Shown piece by piece: positions 47,108 to 59,559 of a DNA stretch of 64,000 bases. The position numbers and the translations under genes were made by a program. The notes beneath the pieces are model-generated. The model ran no database searches, was not told where the DNA came from, and worked only from the letters and a program-made list of their open reading frames with translations. The DNA is taken from NCBI GenBank assembly GCA_019426215.1, contig CM033397.1, positions 28,522,480 through 28,586,479 of the forward strand, read 5' to 3'. Origin of the DNA: Buddleja alternifolia (taxonomy: Eukaryota; Streptophyta; Magnoliopsida; Lamiales; Scrophulariaceae). The first letter of the stretch is position 1. Each line of letters starts with the position of its first letter.

Positions 47108-49569
47108 CATATAAACAGTAATAATTCACACGTCTATATCTTAATTGACTTATGAAAGAGATGATATTTCTCCATACAAATGTTAAATCTAATCTATTAT
47201 AATATATCCATCTTATCTAATCTAACCTCTAACCTATGTTTAATTGTATGAATAACTTATGCGTGAATCATATACACTCATTAAATAATTTATGTATATA
47301 AGTAATGTTCAATTTAAAAATTGTATATATTCAAAATAGTAATTTAACTAAGTGAATTATTATTCAATAAACTATAATTATTTAAATAAATAAATATTGA
47401 TTGACATGAAATAATAATCAACACATAGAAAAATTAAGATTATTGAAAAATGGAACCTATATAAAATGCAAACAAATAAATTCTTACATAAATTCATCAA
47501 TTGTGAAAAGACTTGCACACCCTTACTTAAATTTAAAATTCTCATAATATTTGAAAACTAATTATTCAGTTATTAATAAAACAAAAGAGAAACTTGTTAG
47601 TAGTAGGACACCATTTAATATATAAAAAAAAAACTAAAGTTTTACTTCGTCGTATTTCCCCTAAAAACTAGTAGGACACCTTTTAATATAATCGATAAAA
47701 AATTTACTCCATAGTCATTCCCCACAAAAATTACTATAATCAAACTCTTGCACCAAGCTAATTTTATAAAGAAGATAAATAACTAAATTCTAGACCCACA
47801 TCAAATGTTTCAACTTAAGCAAAAAGAGTTAATTATTAATTTTGATAATCCTAAATTGTCTAAAATCTTACAATGTAGTGGTAAAATTGTTATTTGGTTT
47901 ATTTCAATATTTTGTAAATTATCGCGACTTATTTTAAAATTCGTTGTTGTTTTTCTTTTTATTATTTCCTTATTTCAATCAAATATTTAAGACCATGAGG
48001 TATATAGGAAGTTGAAGCAAATAAGAATTGGTTGCTTTAGAGATAAATTACAAAGACAAGTCAAGTGGAAGAGTTAAATGTTGACAATTAAATGGGATTG
48101 AGGGTGTATATGAATGCTTGAAAAAAAGAAATTGCCTACATTAGGCGATCAACAGTTAATTCTCTCGCAATCTTCACTTCAATAGTCTTTGGCATCTTCA
48201 ACTTCGGTAGTATTTGCCGCAATTTTTTTCTGTTGAAGATGAATATTATTGTATGGAGTTTGGCAAAAAGAAATTATATGTGACTTCACCCTTTCATATT
48301 CTTTGAACCATTTATATTATGATATTAGTAATATACATGGAACAAAGTTTGTTTACTATTAGTGTCTATTAGTTTCAAGTTCAAGCACATTCATTTGCTT
48401 CACAATAAATGTTTTTTTCTGTAATTTGAGGATAATATTAGATTATTAATATAGGGTGTTTTGGTCTTTTGTAAGAGTTAAGAAATGTAAATCATTTCAT
48501 AACATTCATACTCTTAGAATAGGGTCATGTTGTTTATTGTCTAATAGGACACCTTTTAATATAATCGATAAAAAATTTATTCCATAGCCATTTCCCACAA
48601 TTACTAGATTCAAACTTTTGCACCAAGTTAATTTTATAAAGAAGATAAATAAATAAATTCTAGACCATTTTTTCTCATTTTGAAAGTTATGATGATAATT
48701 TATTTGGGAAACTAATAATTCTCACATCTCTATCATAATTGGCTTATGAAAGAAATAACGTTTCTCCATAGAAATGTTAAATCTAAACTAATCTGATATA
48801 TCTATCTAATCTAATATAATTAATCTCTATATAAATGTGTGAATAACTCGTGTATTTGGTCAATTGTGAAAAAACTCTCACACCCTTAATTAAATTTAAA
48901 ATCCTTTTAGTATTTGGATACTAATTATTCAGTTATTATTAAACAAAAGAAAAACCCATTAGTAGTAGGACACCATTTAATATAATCGATAAACCCACCT
49001 CGATTAGTCTGCTTTGTACTCCAGAATGGAATGGATCCACTAAACATAACTTGGAGCATGACATTTGACCACTCAACTCAAGAAAGCGCCATTTGCAGTG
49101 ATCATGACATCAACAAAACTTGTTTTTCGGAACGGAATAAAATATGATACATGCTATTTTGAGCGAACATGACAATCACAACCGCTCATGTGACACACAA
49201 TCGGTAGTGCTTATCCTAGTTACTCAGTCAAACCAACTCCACCTTATAAGAATGTCTATAATCCGGTTATGACTTGCACATTTGTGGTATGCCCATCTCC
49301 TGAGTAATCTTTGATCCAATATCATAATACTAAGAAGAAAAAGTGACAAGGAAAATGTGGAAACGAAATTCTCAAATACCAACTCCCATAGCCCTAAGTT
49401 AAAGATTTGGTGATGATGTTGCTGTACAATAGGCGCAGTTGGAAAATAATGGGTTGTCACAATAAACCCATCACAAAACAGCTTAGGGAGAATTTCTTCT
49501 TCATCTGAATCCACAAGCGTTTATCCCGCTTCGTAAGCAAGATGTTAAACAGACAATCAACTCAAAACA
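47108..49569. repeat. AT-rich intergenic DNA with a diverged local duplication
   Basis: No gene was recognised. 47120-47220 resembles 48715-48815 ('tatgaaagaaat', 'tttctccata', 'gaaatgttaaatct'). 47668-47795 resembles 48540-48664 ('ggacaccttttaatataatc', 'ttttataaagaagataaata'). Further 'agtaggacaccatttaatat' copies lie near 47608 and 48963. The 96-codon minus ORF at 49224 lies just past the DUF829 stop and is more likely downstream flank or 3' UTR. Confidence 0.55.
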
Positions 49570-52500
49570 TCATAACTTTGAACGACGAATGCATTTAATA
49601 CGATTGGAAGGCAAAGAATTCCTTCGAGCAGATGATACTCTTCTCACGGAGGGTGAAGATCGTAAATCCCAATCTTCAACATTCTTCGGGACACAAGCAT
49701 CGAAGAGGAATTGACCTAAAACCCCATGGGCACTAATTTTTGGTGGACTCGACAAAAGTATGTGACATTCTTTTCGTTCATCATGCACTGACCCAAAACC
49801 CCTATCCTCATGATACTCCGAGGATGTGGGCACAAAGAAATGCTCATTCAAATGGGGGGCAATTCTCGGGAAACTCTCACTTGATTTTGCAGCTGCTTTT
49901 CTGATGTTGGTAAATGGATCTGAAATATCATCATGTCTGCCTTCCATGCCCATCTTCTCCCCTTCAAGTTGTCGTATTCGTTGAGAATAGATTATAGAGG
50001 CTTTCCCTAGTAGCTCAGTCACGGCTGCCCTGTATTCTTCTGGATAATGCCGAAAATGACCTGTTCCAAAGGTTATCTATCAGGACTCATGATTTTTCAA
50101 TGTACAAGGGACAACTGTTACAGGCCCACAATTATCAGGGAAAATTAAATATATAATGTCAAGACATTAGCAAAATAAAGAAACTCTAGCAAAAATAAAC
50201 AAACAAACAAAAGGATCTCAAACAAACAAAAGGGTCTCATATAGTCCTCATGTTACATAGACATGGACAAAGAAAAATTCGTTATTTCTTTCTCGTTTAT
50301 CCCCTCATAAGAAACTTTCCGCTTAGATAATTTCATAAGGGCTCGACTGATTTGTTGGTTTAGTGGCCTGACTGCCTATTTTATCACTCTATCCAATGGC
50401 CTTGATAGCTGGCCGGATACCGATTCACCATCCAACTTACAACACAACTTACTGTGTGAGAGAAATAGACAAAAGGATCATTGGACTTGGTCTATCCAAT
50501 AGTCTAGCATAGATTTTTCCAACTACATTAGGCGTGCCAGTGATTGTGGAATCCAATCTCAAATGTGCTAGTCATAAACATGAAAAATCATTGGAGCAAT
50601 AACTAATTTTGATATCCTACTATCTTTATGCAACAAGCAAATGAAATGATAGGATGGAAAAATTTACTGTTGAACAGTGCAATTTTATTAATACGTATCA
50701 ATCCTATCAATCCCACTTCTACAAACCGAACGATCCTAAGTGTATAATATATGTGTCTGCGTTGTTAAAATATTAAACAAATTATGAAGATAATGATAAC
50801 AGTATTGAAAATAATAGAATAGTAATAGTATTAATAAAAGTAATTTACATTCATCAGTATATAACCTTAGGACAGTTGTCATTAATCATAAAACTCTACA
50901 CAACTAGTATAGACCAACGGTAATAAAACAATATATTGAAAGTTTAAAAAGCATACCTACATGAGATGAACTATTCCATTTAACCAGTTTAACATCAGCT
51001 CCAAGGTCTTTAAGCCTGTTGGCAAAATTACAGATTATTTGAACTGGAGCAAGATCATCATCCTCCGAGCATAATATGAGATATGGAGCCCCCATGCTCT
51101 GATATCAATTAAATAATAATAATTATAACAGTGAACTACCGACCAAAGAGTTGGAGAAGTATCTTCAGAATCAAATATTCTTACAACTGTGGCGTAGAGA
51201 GTCTGCCAATACTCAGCGCGCTGCGCTTCAAATCTGCTAAGAAACAGTGCATCTAGACTGGAAGAAACTCCCTTTGCAATCAATGACGCGATAACTGGAG
51301 GACGCGACATTTTAAGAACAGTTGGATGAAGAACAAAACGAGTTCCCAAGTCACTTACAAAATCTACTGGAGTAGAATCAAAAATGTGGCCAGAAACACA
51401 GTCTCTAATGAGCCGGCAGTCATCCTTCACATGATAAATAGCCACAAGATCAGCAAACAATTGCAATAGAATTTTTCAACTAAGATTCTTGCAAAATGAG
51501 GATAGGAAGAAATAAGAACTACTACAGCTATTCAGCCAATTTGGGTTCTGTTCACCGATAAATTTTTAACATACTATATAAATAAGGTCAAAATTAATAT
51601 CCTCCATAATATGGAAAAGTGTTGTCATAGAAGCATGATATTAAGAGTGAAGGTAATGAAGTAAAGTATACCAGATTGATTTGCACTTCAGACTTTCCCT
51701 CAATTATCTGCAACCAAATGTAAGAGGGTTAGATTTTGTTATTTCTCATACCTTAACCAACGAATTCAATTTTTGTGAGTTTCTAAAATAGAACACATAA
51801 TAGATATGATAAACATAGATAAACATTCATCCAGAGTGACAAGAATAGCATTTACCTGAAGAACCTTGTACATGCAAGCTTTTGGGCCACCAGAAAAAGA
51901 TGCAAACACAACGGGGCACGGTCTGATTTTTAGCTCCTGCGCATAATAAACGAAATAACCCAATGAGCTATTAAGGACGAATAAGACAATTTGCATACAC
52001 AAGAAAGTTCTACAATTTGGTGGCCACATTGAATGCTTTCTCATAGTTCTCTTTTTGGAGAAGGGAAATAGTGTCATTAATATAGTGTAGATGAATGGTA
52101 TAGGACTGACCTGAACGAGCTCATTAACGATTTCTAGTGCCAATGATGCAGCTTTATCCGGAAAGAATCTGCCAACGAGCTCATATTAATATCGTTCTTA
52201 AAGCTTAAAACAATAGAATACACTTCTCTTAATACTTTTGCACTTGAATGCTACACTACTTACAACAGGGGAGGAACTATTCTTAATTTTGAAGAGAACA
52301 AGTTTGCTTTGCTCAACCCAACCTGATATACCCACAATAGGGTATCTGCTTCATAATTGCAAAATAGCCCCGTTGTATTTACACAAATGGCCCCCACAAC
52401 TTTTATATTTGCATTACACTATAAAACCCCACTTGTTTTGAATATTGGTGAATCAAGAGTAGGACTTATATTTGCTCAATTTTCTAATACTTTGACTATA

Positions 52501-53038
52501 GACTCGAAATACGTTCCCAATATACAAATCAGGACTACTTAGCATCAAGCTGGTGAATCAAGCAGAGAATATCTATCTTATGAATTGTTTATCTCCAAAA
52601 GATTATAATTTCCAAGAGATTAGAGTTTCTATCCACTATAAACAACACCATCACATGATCAATAATTAGAAATCTCGATATAAACAAGTTTATTACACAT
52701 AAATATATTTGTCAAAACAAGGATACATATAATGCAGATAACATCATTAAAAAACTGGGACAAACTCAATAAAGAGCCCAAAACAAAGCATCAACAGAAA
52801 TTACAGTAATCTAATAAAAAGGGTGAATTGAATAGAATAGAATGAATGCTTACAGATTGAGGAATTGTGAGTGGCAAATAAGGGAAGTCCATCCAAGAGA
52901 GGAGTAGAGATCAATATAATTCTTCAAGTGTTTGTATTCACTTGACATCCATGCAAACACCACTACTATCCCTTCCACTTTCCCCCCCTTCTCCTTCTCC
53001 TTTCTTCCCCAATAATACCTCCCCCCAAATCCCCACAT
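49570..53038 (-). CDS. DUF829 / TMEM53-like alpha/beta-hydrolase-fold protein
   Basis: Seven GT-AG exons (53038-52854, 52168-52111, 51936-51856, 51707-51672, 51424-51185, 51098-50957, 50060-49570) join in frame to 410 aa. The N-terminus is MWGFGGRYYWGRKEKEKGG, as in Arabidopsis proteins such as At2g15695. The alpha/beta-hydrolase-like core follows: GIVVVFAWMSSEYKHLKNY, then GWTSLICHSQF. It continues with the nucleophile-elbow-like FASFSGGPKACMY, then SGHIFDSTPVDF, APYLILCSEDDDLAP and LVKWNSSSHVGHFRHYP. The C-terminal 120 residues are low in known domains. The biochemical role of plant DUF829 proteins is unknown to me; human TMEM53 is a nuclear-envelope protein. No lesions were seen. Confidence 0.9.
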
Positions 53039-53120
53039 ATTCTTTTATCTCTAAATCAAATAAAATAATAGAATTCCAAAGAGAAAAAACTAAAGATTTC
53101 TTGGAGATAATCGTACTCAA

Positions 53121-53798
53121 AAATCATAAGAACGGAACGCATGTAATGACTCTCTCTATCTCTCTCTTAGGCCTTTGGAAGGTGTGCCATACTCTAATAA
53201 ATGGGAGGTACTGGATTGGCTCATTGTAAAATGATTCCTTCTAGATTGGACCCAATGCAATATAAAATCATTTTTCATTTTTTTTTTCTTTGGTTTTATA
53301 GTGTGTTTCGGCTGCTCAAGAGTAATCACTTCTATTGTTCTATTTTAGCCAAAAAAGATTGTATAATATAAGAAAAATACTTCTTTGGTGTTCAAAATGG
53401 GTCGGATACGCAAATTTTATATCAGGTATGATATCAAGAATTTTGTCATTTCTTTTTATTTTTGGACAATTCTAAAATATTTTGAACACCGTATTCGAGA
53501 GTATTCTTATCAAATACGAGTACGACTAGGAGTATACTTGCATAATAGCTGATAACATATAATTTCATGGGATACCTTGGATCCACGCTCTTTCTTACCC
53601 CATGCTGAGACGCAATTGCACAAACCCCGCCCAATGAGGTTCTTTGTATACACAAGTACTCAAACTCGAGACCTCTTGCTTAAGTGTGCAGAGCATTTTC
53701 TACTCAGGTCAACCTCTTTTGCTTATTTATCATTATTATTTATATAATTTGTTGAATAATAACAGTCATTCAAATTCATCGTGATCTAATAATAAAAA
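53121..53798. other. Upstream flank of the DUF829 gene and dispersed repeat
   Basis: The promoter of the minus-strand gene should lie here. 53400-53730 reads like a widely dispersed plant repeat ('actcgagacctcttgctta'). No gene was seen. Confidence 0.4.
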
Positions 53799-54133
53799 GG
53801 GTTTTTAACAAATTACCCCCAGTGTTAGGTCGAAAACACTAAGGAAACTCCTTTGGTTTATGAAAATCATGCGCGAAACCCTTTTTTCGTTAGAAAATTT
53901 ATCAAAAGGTAACCCTTAAAGTATGCCTATACTTTTGCTATTTAGTGAATTTTAACCCTACAAATGTGGCAAATGTATAATGATGTTTTAAGAGTTACAT
54001 TTTAATCAATTTTCTAACAGAAAAAGGGATTCACGACTTATTTACATAAACGAGGAATTTATTTGCATATTGATTTAACAAAGGGAGTTTTCAGCTTCTT
54101 TGACATAACACGTGTGGTTATTTATAAAAACCC
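53799..54133. mobile_element. MULE-type MITE
   Basis: This 335-bp element has long imperfect inverted repeats, starting GGGTTTTTAACAAATTACCC on the left and, reversed, GGGTTTTTATAAATAACCAC on the right. The flanks taataaaaa and gaataaaaa match at 8 of 9 positions, the duplication size of MULEs. It has no ORF. Confidence 0.8.
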
Positions 54134-56126
54134 GAATAAAAATCGAGTTCATTCTATTCCAATTTAGAATAGTCCCACTATTATGTTAATGTGCCTACCA
54201 TTTTGAGTGCCTTCTAATTTTGCAAAATAATTCTTTATGTTTGAAGTTGACATGAATGGTCTTGGATACTTTGATATGGAGGGATTGGAGTGGTTGATTT
54301 GAATTGGGTTCATTGGGAAAACGATGTCGATGCTGGTATGATGAGAAGCGGCCACGCGGCACAATAAAATCCTCATTTTTGATTAAAAATTCTGTATTTT
54401 TTTTTTCCACAATGAGGAGGGCTTTAGTGGGCTCGTCCCAAAAAACCTGAATGCATACTTATAATCCTAATTCAAGTAGTTTTAGTTCAATCTTGCTCAA
54501 ATAACTTCTCAATTTGACTGTCCGGTATGCTAATCTTTCCTAACCGATGGTCTAAACCTTGCTTTGCCAAATGTTCCGTTGTGTGATTGGTTTCACCCCA
54601 AACATATTTTAGAATTCTAGGTTATATGTGTTGGTGATTCTTCAATAAACACTTGGAAAAGAACACAAAAATAGATATCGTGGCGAGAGAAAACTCTCTA
54701 TTCTTGATGCTAAATTGCCCCGCCTTGGTGGTACGAGTTGATGCAATAAAACGTCCCAAGTTACAATGGTATTCGTTCTGAATTTGAACTACTTCAAATT
54801 TCAGAACCTACGGACTTCTTACTACTTAGGGCTCTTACTGAAGAAAGAAGAAGTGTAGAATGCTTTTGAGGTGTTTTCTTCCATTCTGGTGGAGAGGCCT
54901 TTATATAGGCACAAGAAAAAGATATTGAAAATCAAAATTTAAACCTGATATTAGAGCTGCAAAAAAAAAAAAAAAAAAAATTAGCTGTTACAGCTGACCA
55001 TTTGAATGAGAATTCAAGTTGTCAGCTATTCCGCTTTGAAACGTCTTGTAGAAGCCCCTTCTAGAATGTCAGTTTTACATGAATGCAAAAAATGTGGCCA
55101 GCGATTTTTGCAAGCACGATTTTCATTTTTGCATTTCCAAAAAATTAATCTTTGAGCCCAAAGCCCACAAACCCGGCCGAAGCTCATGGGCGGGCAAGGT
55201 TGAACAGAAGATCCATGAGCTAGGTCCATCCCCTTCAACAAATTTGCTTTATCCCAAAGGGGCTACCCATTAACTCCCAAAAATCACTTATAAACCATCT
55301 CATCTTTTGGTTAATTTCCCATGTGGGATTACCAATTCAAATACTATACTTTGACACTTAATTTCTCATTTGTTTTAAATTCGATTTGAGACATTTGAAG
55401 TGCGATTCATATGTACTATTTGCATAGATTATTATTATCCAATAATGTTACGTATTCCGGATACAAATGTAGTTCGAATTTCACGTGCAAGGTGGTGTTC
55501 ACCACTTTTCACATAGCCATTTTTCCCAATAATATGGATAGTTTATAACATATGTTTATATGGAAGTCACGTTTTCTATGTAAGTTACTTGGTTAACAAT
55601 AATATTGTATTAAGATGATCAAAGTATCAAACCACGTTAAGATGATAAGATCTATACAAATTATTGAATCATAATTGTGTAAATCATAATTGAAAATTAT
55701 TGATATCTGCTCTCTCTTCTTTAGAAAATGGTACATATAACACAAAATTTAAGGGATGCAATATTCATTAAATTATGATACTATAGAAAAATTTATCTTC
55801 CATTAACACGTCAATAGGTGCATTAAGGCAAACAAATAATCAACCAACTTGCATGTTTTGTGTTCCAACTAATTATCAATTACACTCCATTAATGCATAT
55901 CAATATCTGAATATTGTTTTCAAGTGAAACAAGCGCTAAAAATATTTTCATGTTTCAAAATAAATGATTCCACCGTTTTTGGGCATCATTATATTTTGCT
56001 GATATATTTTATTTATAATATTAGATTCAATTAAAAATAAATAAATTTGTTCTTCATTATCTTTTTGTAAAATTTTTGCACTAAAATTCAAGGTCCATTT
56101 TGATGTGCATTAAGGCGAACAAATAA
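54134..56126. other. Intergenic, with a probable Copia LTR fragment
   Basis: 54440-55345, read on the minus strand, looks like part of an LTR: 'atcccacatgggaaattaac' near its start, a 'cctatataaaggcctctcc' promoter-like word near 54905, and an AT-rich rest. No clean ends or duplication were found. A run of about 20 A lies at 54961-54980. The remainder, 55346-56126, is AT-rich without a gene. Confidence 0.4.
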
Positions 56127-56379
56127 GGGATAATTACATGGACACCCCTCACTTATTGTGCAAATTATCAATAATACTTTAAGATTTTGCAAATTATCAA
56201 TACACCCTATTAAATGGTGAAATTGTAATATGGTTTTATTGATAATGGGAAAAATGGTAATTTAATAGGGATCAAAATTATAATCTGCTCTATGACAGAA
56301 GAATTTATGATAATTTTTCAAATTTTAAGATGGATTTCATTGTTAGAGTCTAGTGCAGGAATGTCTATGCAATTTACCC
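56127..56379. mobile_element. MULE-type MITE
   Basis: This 253-bp element has inverted ends GGGATAATTACATGGACA and, reversed, GGGTAAATTGCATAGACA. The flanks aacaaataa and aacaataat are an imperfect 9-bp duplication. No ORF is present. Confidence 0.65.
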
Positions 56380-56422
56380 AACAATAATAAATCAAGTTGC
56401 ATGTTTTATTTCTTGCTAAAAG

Positions 56423-57482
56423 TAGCGGTGACCAACGAGCCAAGCCGGCTCAAAAATAATTCGACTCGAGCTCGAAAAAACTCGAGCCGAGCTCAAGCAA
56501 AAAAATGTTAGTTCAAAGGCTCGTGAGCCTAAATGACAAATTATGTTTTATTTATTTATTAATATATATATATATAATATATAATTTATTCATTTATTAA
56601 GATATAAATATATATAATAATATCTTATAATATGATTGTTATGCCTGTAAATTATTACGACATGGTTTTGGGCTTCACTAAATAATGGGACTAAGAAGAG
56701 ACGATGCAGCAAGCTAAGAATAAGAGGAAGGCCCATTGAATATACATTTTCAGGAGGTTCATGAGAGAAAGCTTGAAGGAAACTTAATGATCGGAAGCTC
56801 TGAATAGCTACCTAAGAAGGATAACTGGACGACTCATAAAGGAAGCTGAAGAATGGTTGAGAGAAATATGGGAAGGCATAGCTAAAGAAAGGATAATTGA
56901 AGAAGAGACTATGTTATCAAATCCTAACCCATCTCTGCATTGGGAAGCCCACTCCCAACAAGGGAGGGGGGGGGGGGGGGATGATTTCGGCCATTTTGGC
57001 CTATAAATATTAGAAAAATAATCCATTGTAAGCTTAGATTCACAATTAAGAGAAAAGAATGTATTATTTTCTATGTTCTTCATCTCTTTGAAGAGAAAGT
57101 CAAAAATCAATAAAACGAAAATTTAAAGTGTTCTTAGAAAAACCATTCGTCTTCCATAAAAGTTAGATTTCTCATTTTCATATAAATAAAGTCGCGTTTT
57201 TAATTAGCACTACTTTCTTGGTGTAAAAACGAACCCCATCAATGATATATGTATAAATGACGATATATTTAATATTTATCTCAATTATATTTAATAATAT
57301 ATAGTAATTTGAAAAATTAATACTTTATATTTTTTTGATTCGAGCTCGCCTAGACTCGACCCAGACTGAAGTTCGAACTAATTTTCTCAGGTTCGTCGAG
57401 CTCGAGCTCAAAAATCTTGGTTGGAGCTCGAGTCGAGAAATTTGGTCAGACTCGGCTAGAGCTGGGTTTGTGGGCACCCCTA
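56423..57482. mobile_element. hAT-type MITE rich in GAGCTCGAG words, interrupted
   Basis: It starts TAGCGGTGACC and ends GGGCACCCCTA, with palindromic 'gagctcgagctc' words near both ends. The flanks gctaaaag and gtctaaaa share ctaaaa, so the 8-bp duplication has decayed. Removal of the nested LTR and its duplication leaves about 450 bp. Confidence 0.7.
56637..57241 (+). mobile_element. Solo LTR (605 bp) nested in a hAT MITE
   Basis: It starts TGTTATGCC and ends CCCCATCA, with a perfect 5-bp duplication atgat (56632-56636 and 57242-57246). 'tataaatatt' near 57001 and 'aataaaac' near 57108 would be its promoter and poly(A) words. This supports plus orientation and an LTR rather than a random insertion. 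It contains a G-run at 56966-56980. The family is not recognised; a TRIM cannot be ruled out. Confidence 0.75.
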
Positions 57483-57537
57483 GTCTAAAATTAAAAATTA
57501 AGTAAAGGAAAACAAAGAAAAAAGGGAACAAAAAGAG

Positions 57538-57913
57538 GGGATTCTTGCGTAAGATCTCCCTGTGATAAGCAAAACTTGCGCCAAACACCCTTGTGTTAAG
57601 TTTTTGGCGAATCACCCTCTTGTGCTATTTTTTATTCTCCATACATTCCCTTTTTTGATTTTTTTTGGTGTTATTTTTATCATAAATGTCAATCCATATG
57701 CATTTTTGTCCCAAATATGTTTATAATAGATACATAATTTAATTTGAGTTGGATTTAGAATATTTATGATGAAAAAAAATATTAAAAAAATCAAAAAAGA
57801 GTGAGTATGCAAAATAAAAAATAACACAGGAGAGTAATTAACAAAAAAATTAATACAAGGTGTTTGGCAGTTGGCACAAGTTTCGTTTATTGAGGATCTT
57901 ATGCAATTATCCC
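57538..57913. mobile_element. MULE-type MITE with ~150-bp inverted repeats
   Basis: This 376-bp element starts GGGATTCTTGCGTAAGATC on the left and, reversed, GGGATAATTGCATAAGATC on the right. The arms match well over about 150 bases. Flanking aaaaagag (57530-57537 and 57914-57921) is a perfect 8-bp duplication, possibly 9 with one mismatch. No ORF is present. Confidence 0.8.
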
Positions 57914-59169
57914 AAAAAGAGAAAGTCAAAGCTATTCCGTGCATACGTGGCAACTCTAGAAGAGAGAATAGGTAAAAATACATATAACTATAAGAGATGG
58001 TTTTATTGATGATTTTATCAAAAAAAAAAAGATTTTATTGATGAAATTTTTAGGAATCGCATCTCACTGAACGCTTAGCTATATTAACTTCAAAGTATTT
58101 TCTAAAAGGTTCGTCTTTCAATATACCTTCTTCAATTTCTGTTATCTTTCCACTAGCTATCATATGATCTTCTGTAATGGGTTGAGTATGTGTATATATT
58201 CTTTTATTTTATCATTTACGTATGTTTATACTTCGGTATTTCTATAAATTTAGTGTGAATTTCTTCTTCTTGTTTTCATTTGAATTGTTATGGGCAAATT
58301 ATGAAATACATACATATAAGCTTGATTCCTGCAGTTACGTCTTCTATTGTTTTCGTTTCTAGGGTTTAAGAATTCAGTCGTTTGAATGCAATTAGTGAAA
58401 ACCTCAAATAATAATTAAAAAAAAATACCCATATCAATTGCCTATGTGTAGCACAATCTAGTTGATTGGGGATGATATTTGGCATGTGTATCTGATTATT
58501 GGCTTGCTAATTTTGTGTTACCTTGTAGTTAATAGGTTAATAGTACTAATTAACTTATTGAACAGCTTTTGGTGCCATTCGCCAAAGCCCTTGTCCATTT
58601 TCTTCATTTAGGAAAGTAATGTTTAGAATTTTGATCACCATGAAGTCCCCTAAGTGTCGTTGCTCGTCTCAAATTTACTTTTCAGCACGCCCTACAAAGG
58701 ATGTCTTTCGCAGTTTATTCGTCCATTACTATGAACAGGAGGGATTTATGGTATATAGATTATTGATGTTATCTTAGAGCTCATTGCATATTGAAATTAT
58801 CAATGCTTGCATTGTGAACTAAGATGGAAAAATAAATGATGATATATTGTAATTGTAGTGAGAATCAGATGCTTCATTACTCGAATATCTACATTGTGGT
58901 CTTGGAGTTTGCGAACTCAACATTTCTGATGCATGTTTATCTCTGTTATAAAGTATTGCGATGATATTTAGCTGTTAAATAAATTGACTATCCGCTATAT
59001 GGAATTTCTCAGGACTTGACTAAACGAGTTCGTAATTTTTTGACCCTATCATATACTCTATGATTTATTTGCATATTAGAGAAAATCCTATTAGACAACC
59101 CATGCTGGCGTTCAACACAGAAAGGCCTTAGCTTTTTCTAGATTAACTACATCAACTTAACGTACAAAG
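57914..59169. other. Upstream region of the 129-aa protein gene
   Basis: No protein was recognised. The sequence from about 58050 on may include the promoter and an intron in the 5' UTR; 'gtacaaag' directly before the ATG at 59170 would suit a splice acceptor. This cannot be settled without transcripts. Confidence 0.35.
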
Positions 59170-59559
59170 ATGAGTCCCAGAGAAGAAAAGCCTCCATGGA
59201 ATGTATTTGAAGGCATGAAGACCATATCAGTAGCTCCTGAGGCACTTATGGCTGAGATCAATTCTGCCATTACTGCTCTCGAGTATGCCCGTGCTGCTAC
59301 TTTCTTACAATCCCCACCTCCTGCCATTTCAAAGTCCAAAAACAGTAATAAAAAGATGAATTGTGAGTATGATGCTGGAATGGCTGATGAAGCTTACAAG
59401 GCGGGGTTGGCAGCTATGGCAGCAGGGAAGATGGATAAGGCTGTAGTCTCGTTAAACACTGCTCTCTCCAAGTGCCCACCTGATAAGACTTCTGCTGTCG
59501 CTAAACTTAGGTCGCTTATATCTCTTACATCCCAACAGGTCAGGAAGTCCTCTAAATGA
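59170..59559 (+). CDS. Conserved plant protein with TPR-like C-terminus, 129 aa
   Basis: A single uninterrupted frame starts at the ATG at 59170 (MSPREEKPPWNVFEGMKTIS). The first 45 residues are a plant-conserved stretch with APEALMAEINSAITALEYAR. A Ser/Lys-rich linker follows (about 50-65). Residues 70-125 form two helices of TPR type (ADEAYKAGLAAMAAGKMDKA, then VVSLNTALSKCPPDKTSAVA) ending in SLISLTSQQV. I recall similar uncharacterised proteins in other eudicots but cannot name a function. A poly(A)-like AATAAA lies near 59663. Codon use and the lack of lesions support a real gene. Confidence 0.8.
   Translation: MSPREEKPPWNVFEGMKTISVAPEALMAEINSAITALEYARAATFLQSPPPAISKSKNSNKKMNCEYDAGMADEAYKAGLAAMAAGKMDKAVVSLNTALSKCPPDKTSAVAKLRSLISLTSQQVRKSSK

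Noticed and set aside
49224..49514. 96-codon minus ORF downstream of the DUF829 gene
   Set aside because: No domain was seen. It follows the stop codon at 49570 closely and is more likely 3' flank or UTR.
57325..57983. Two ORFs of 96 and 123 codons on the minus strand
   Set aside because: They are made of hAT and MULE MITE arms, and the hydrophobic runs come from T-rich DNA.
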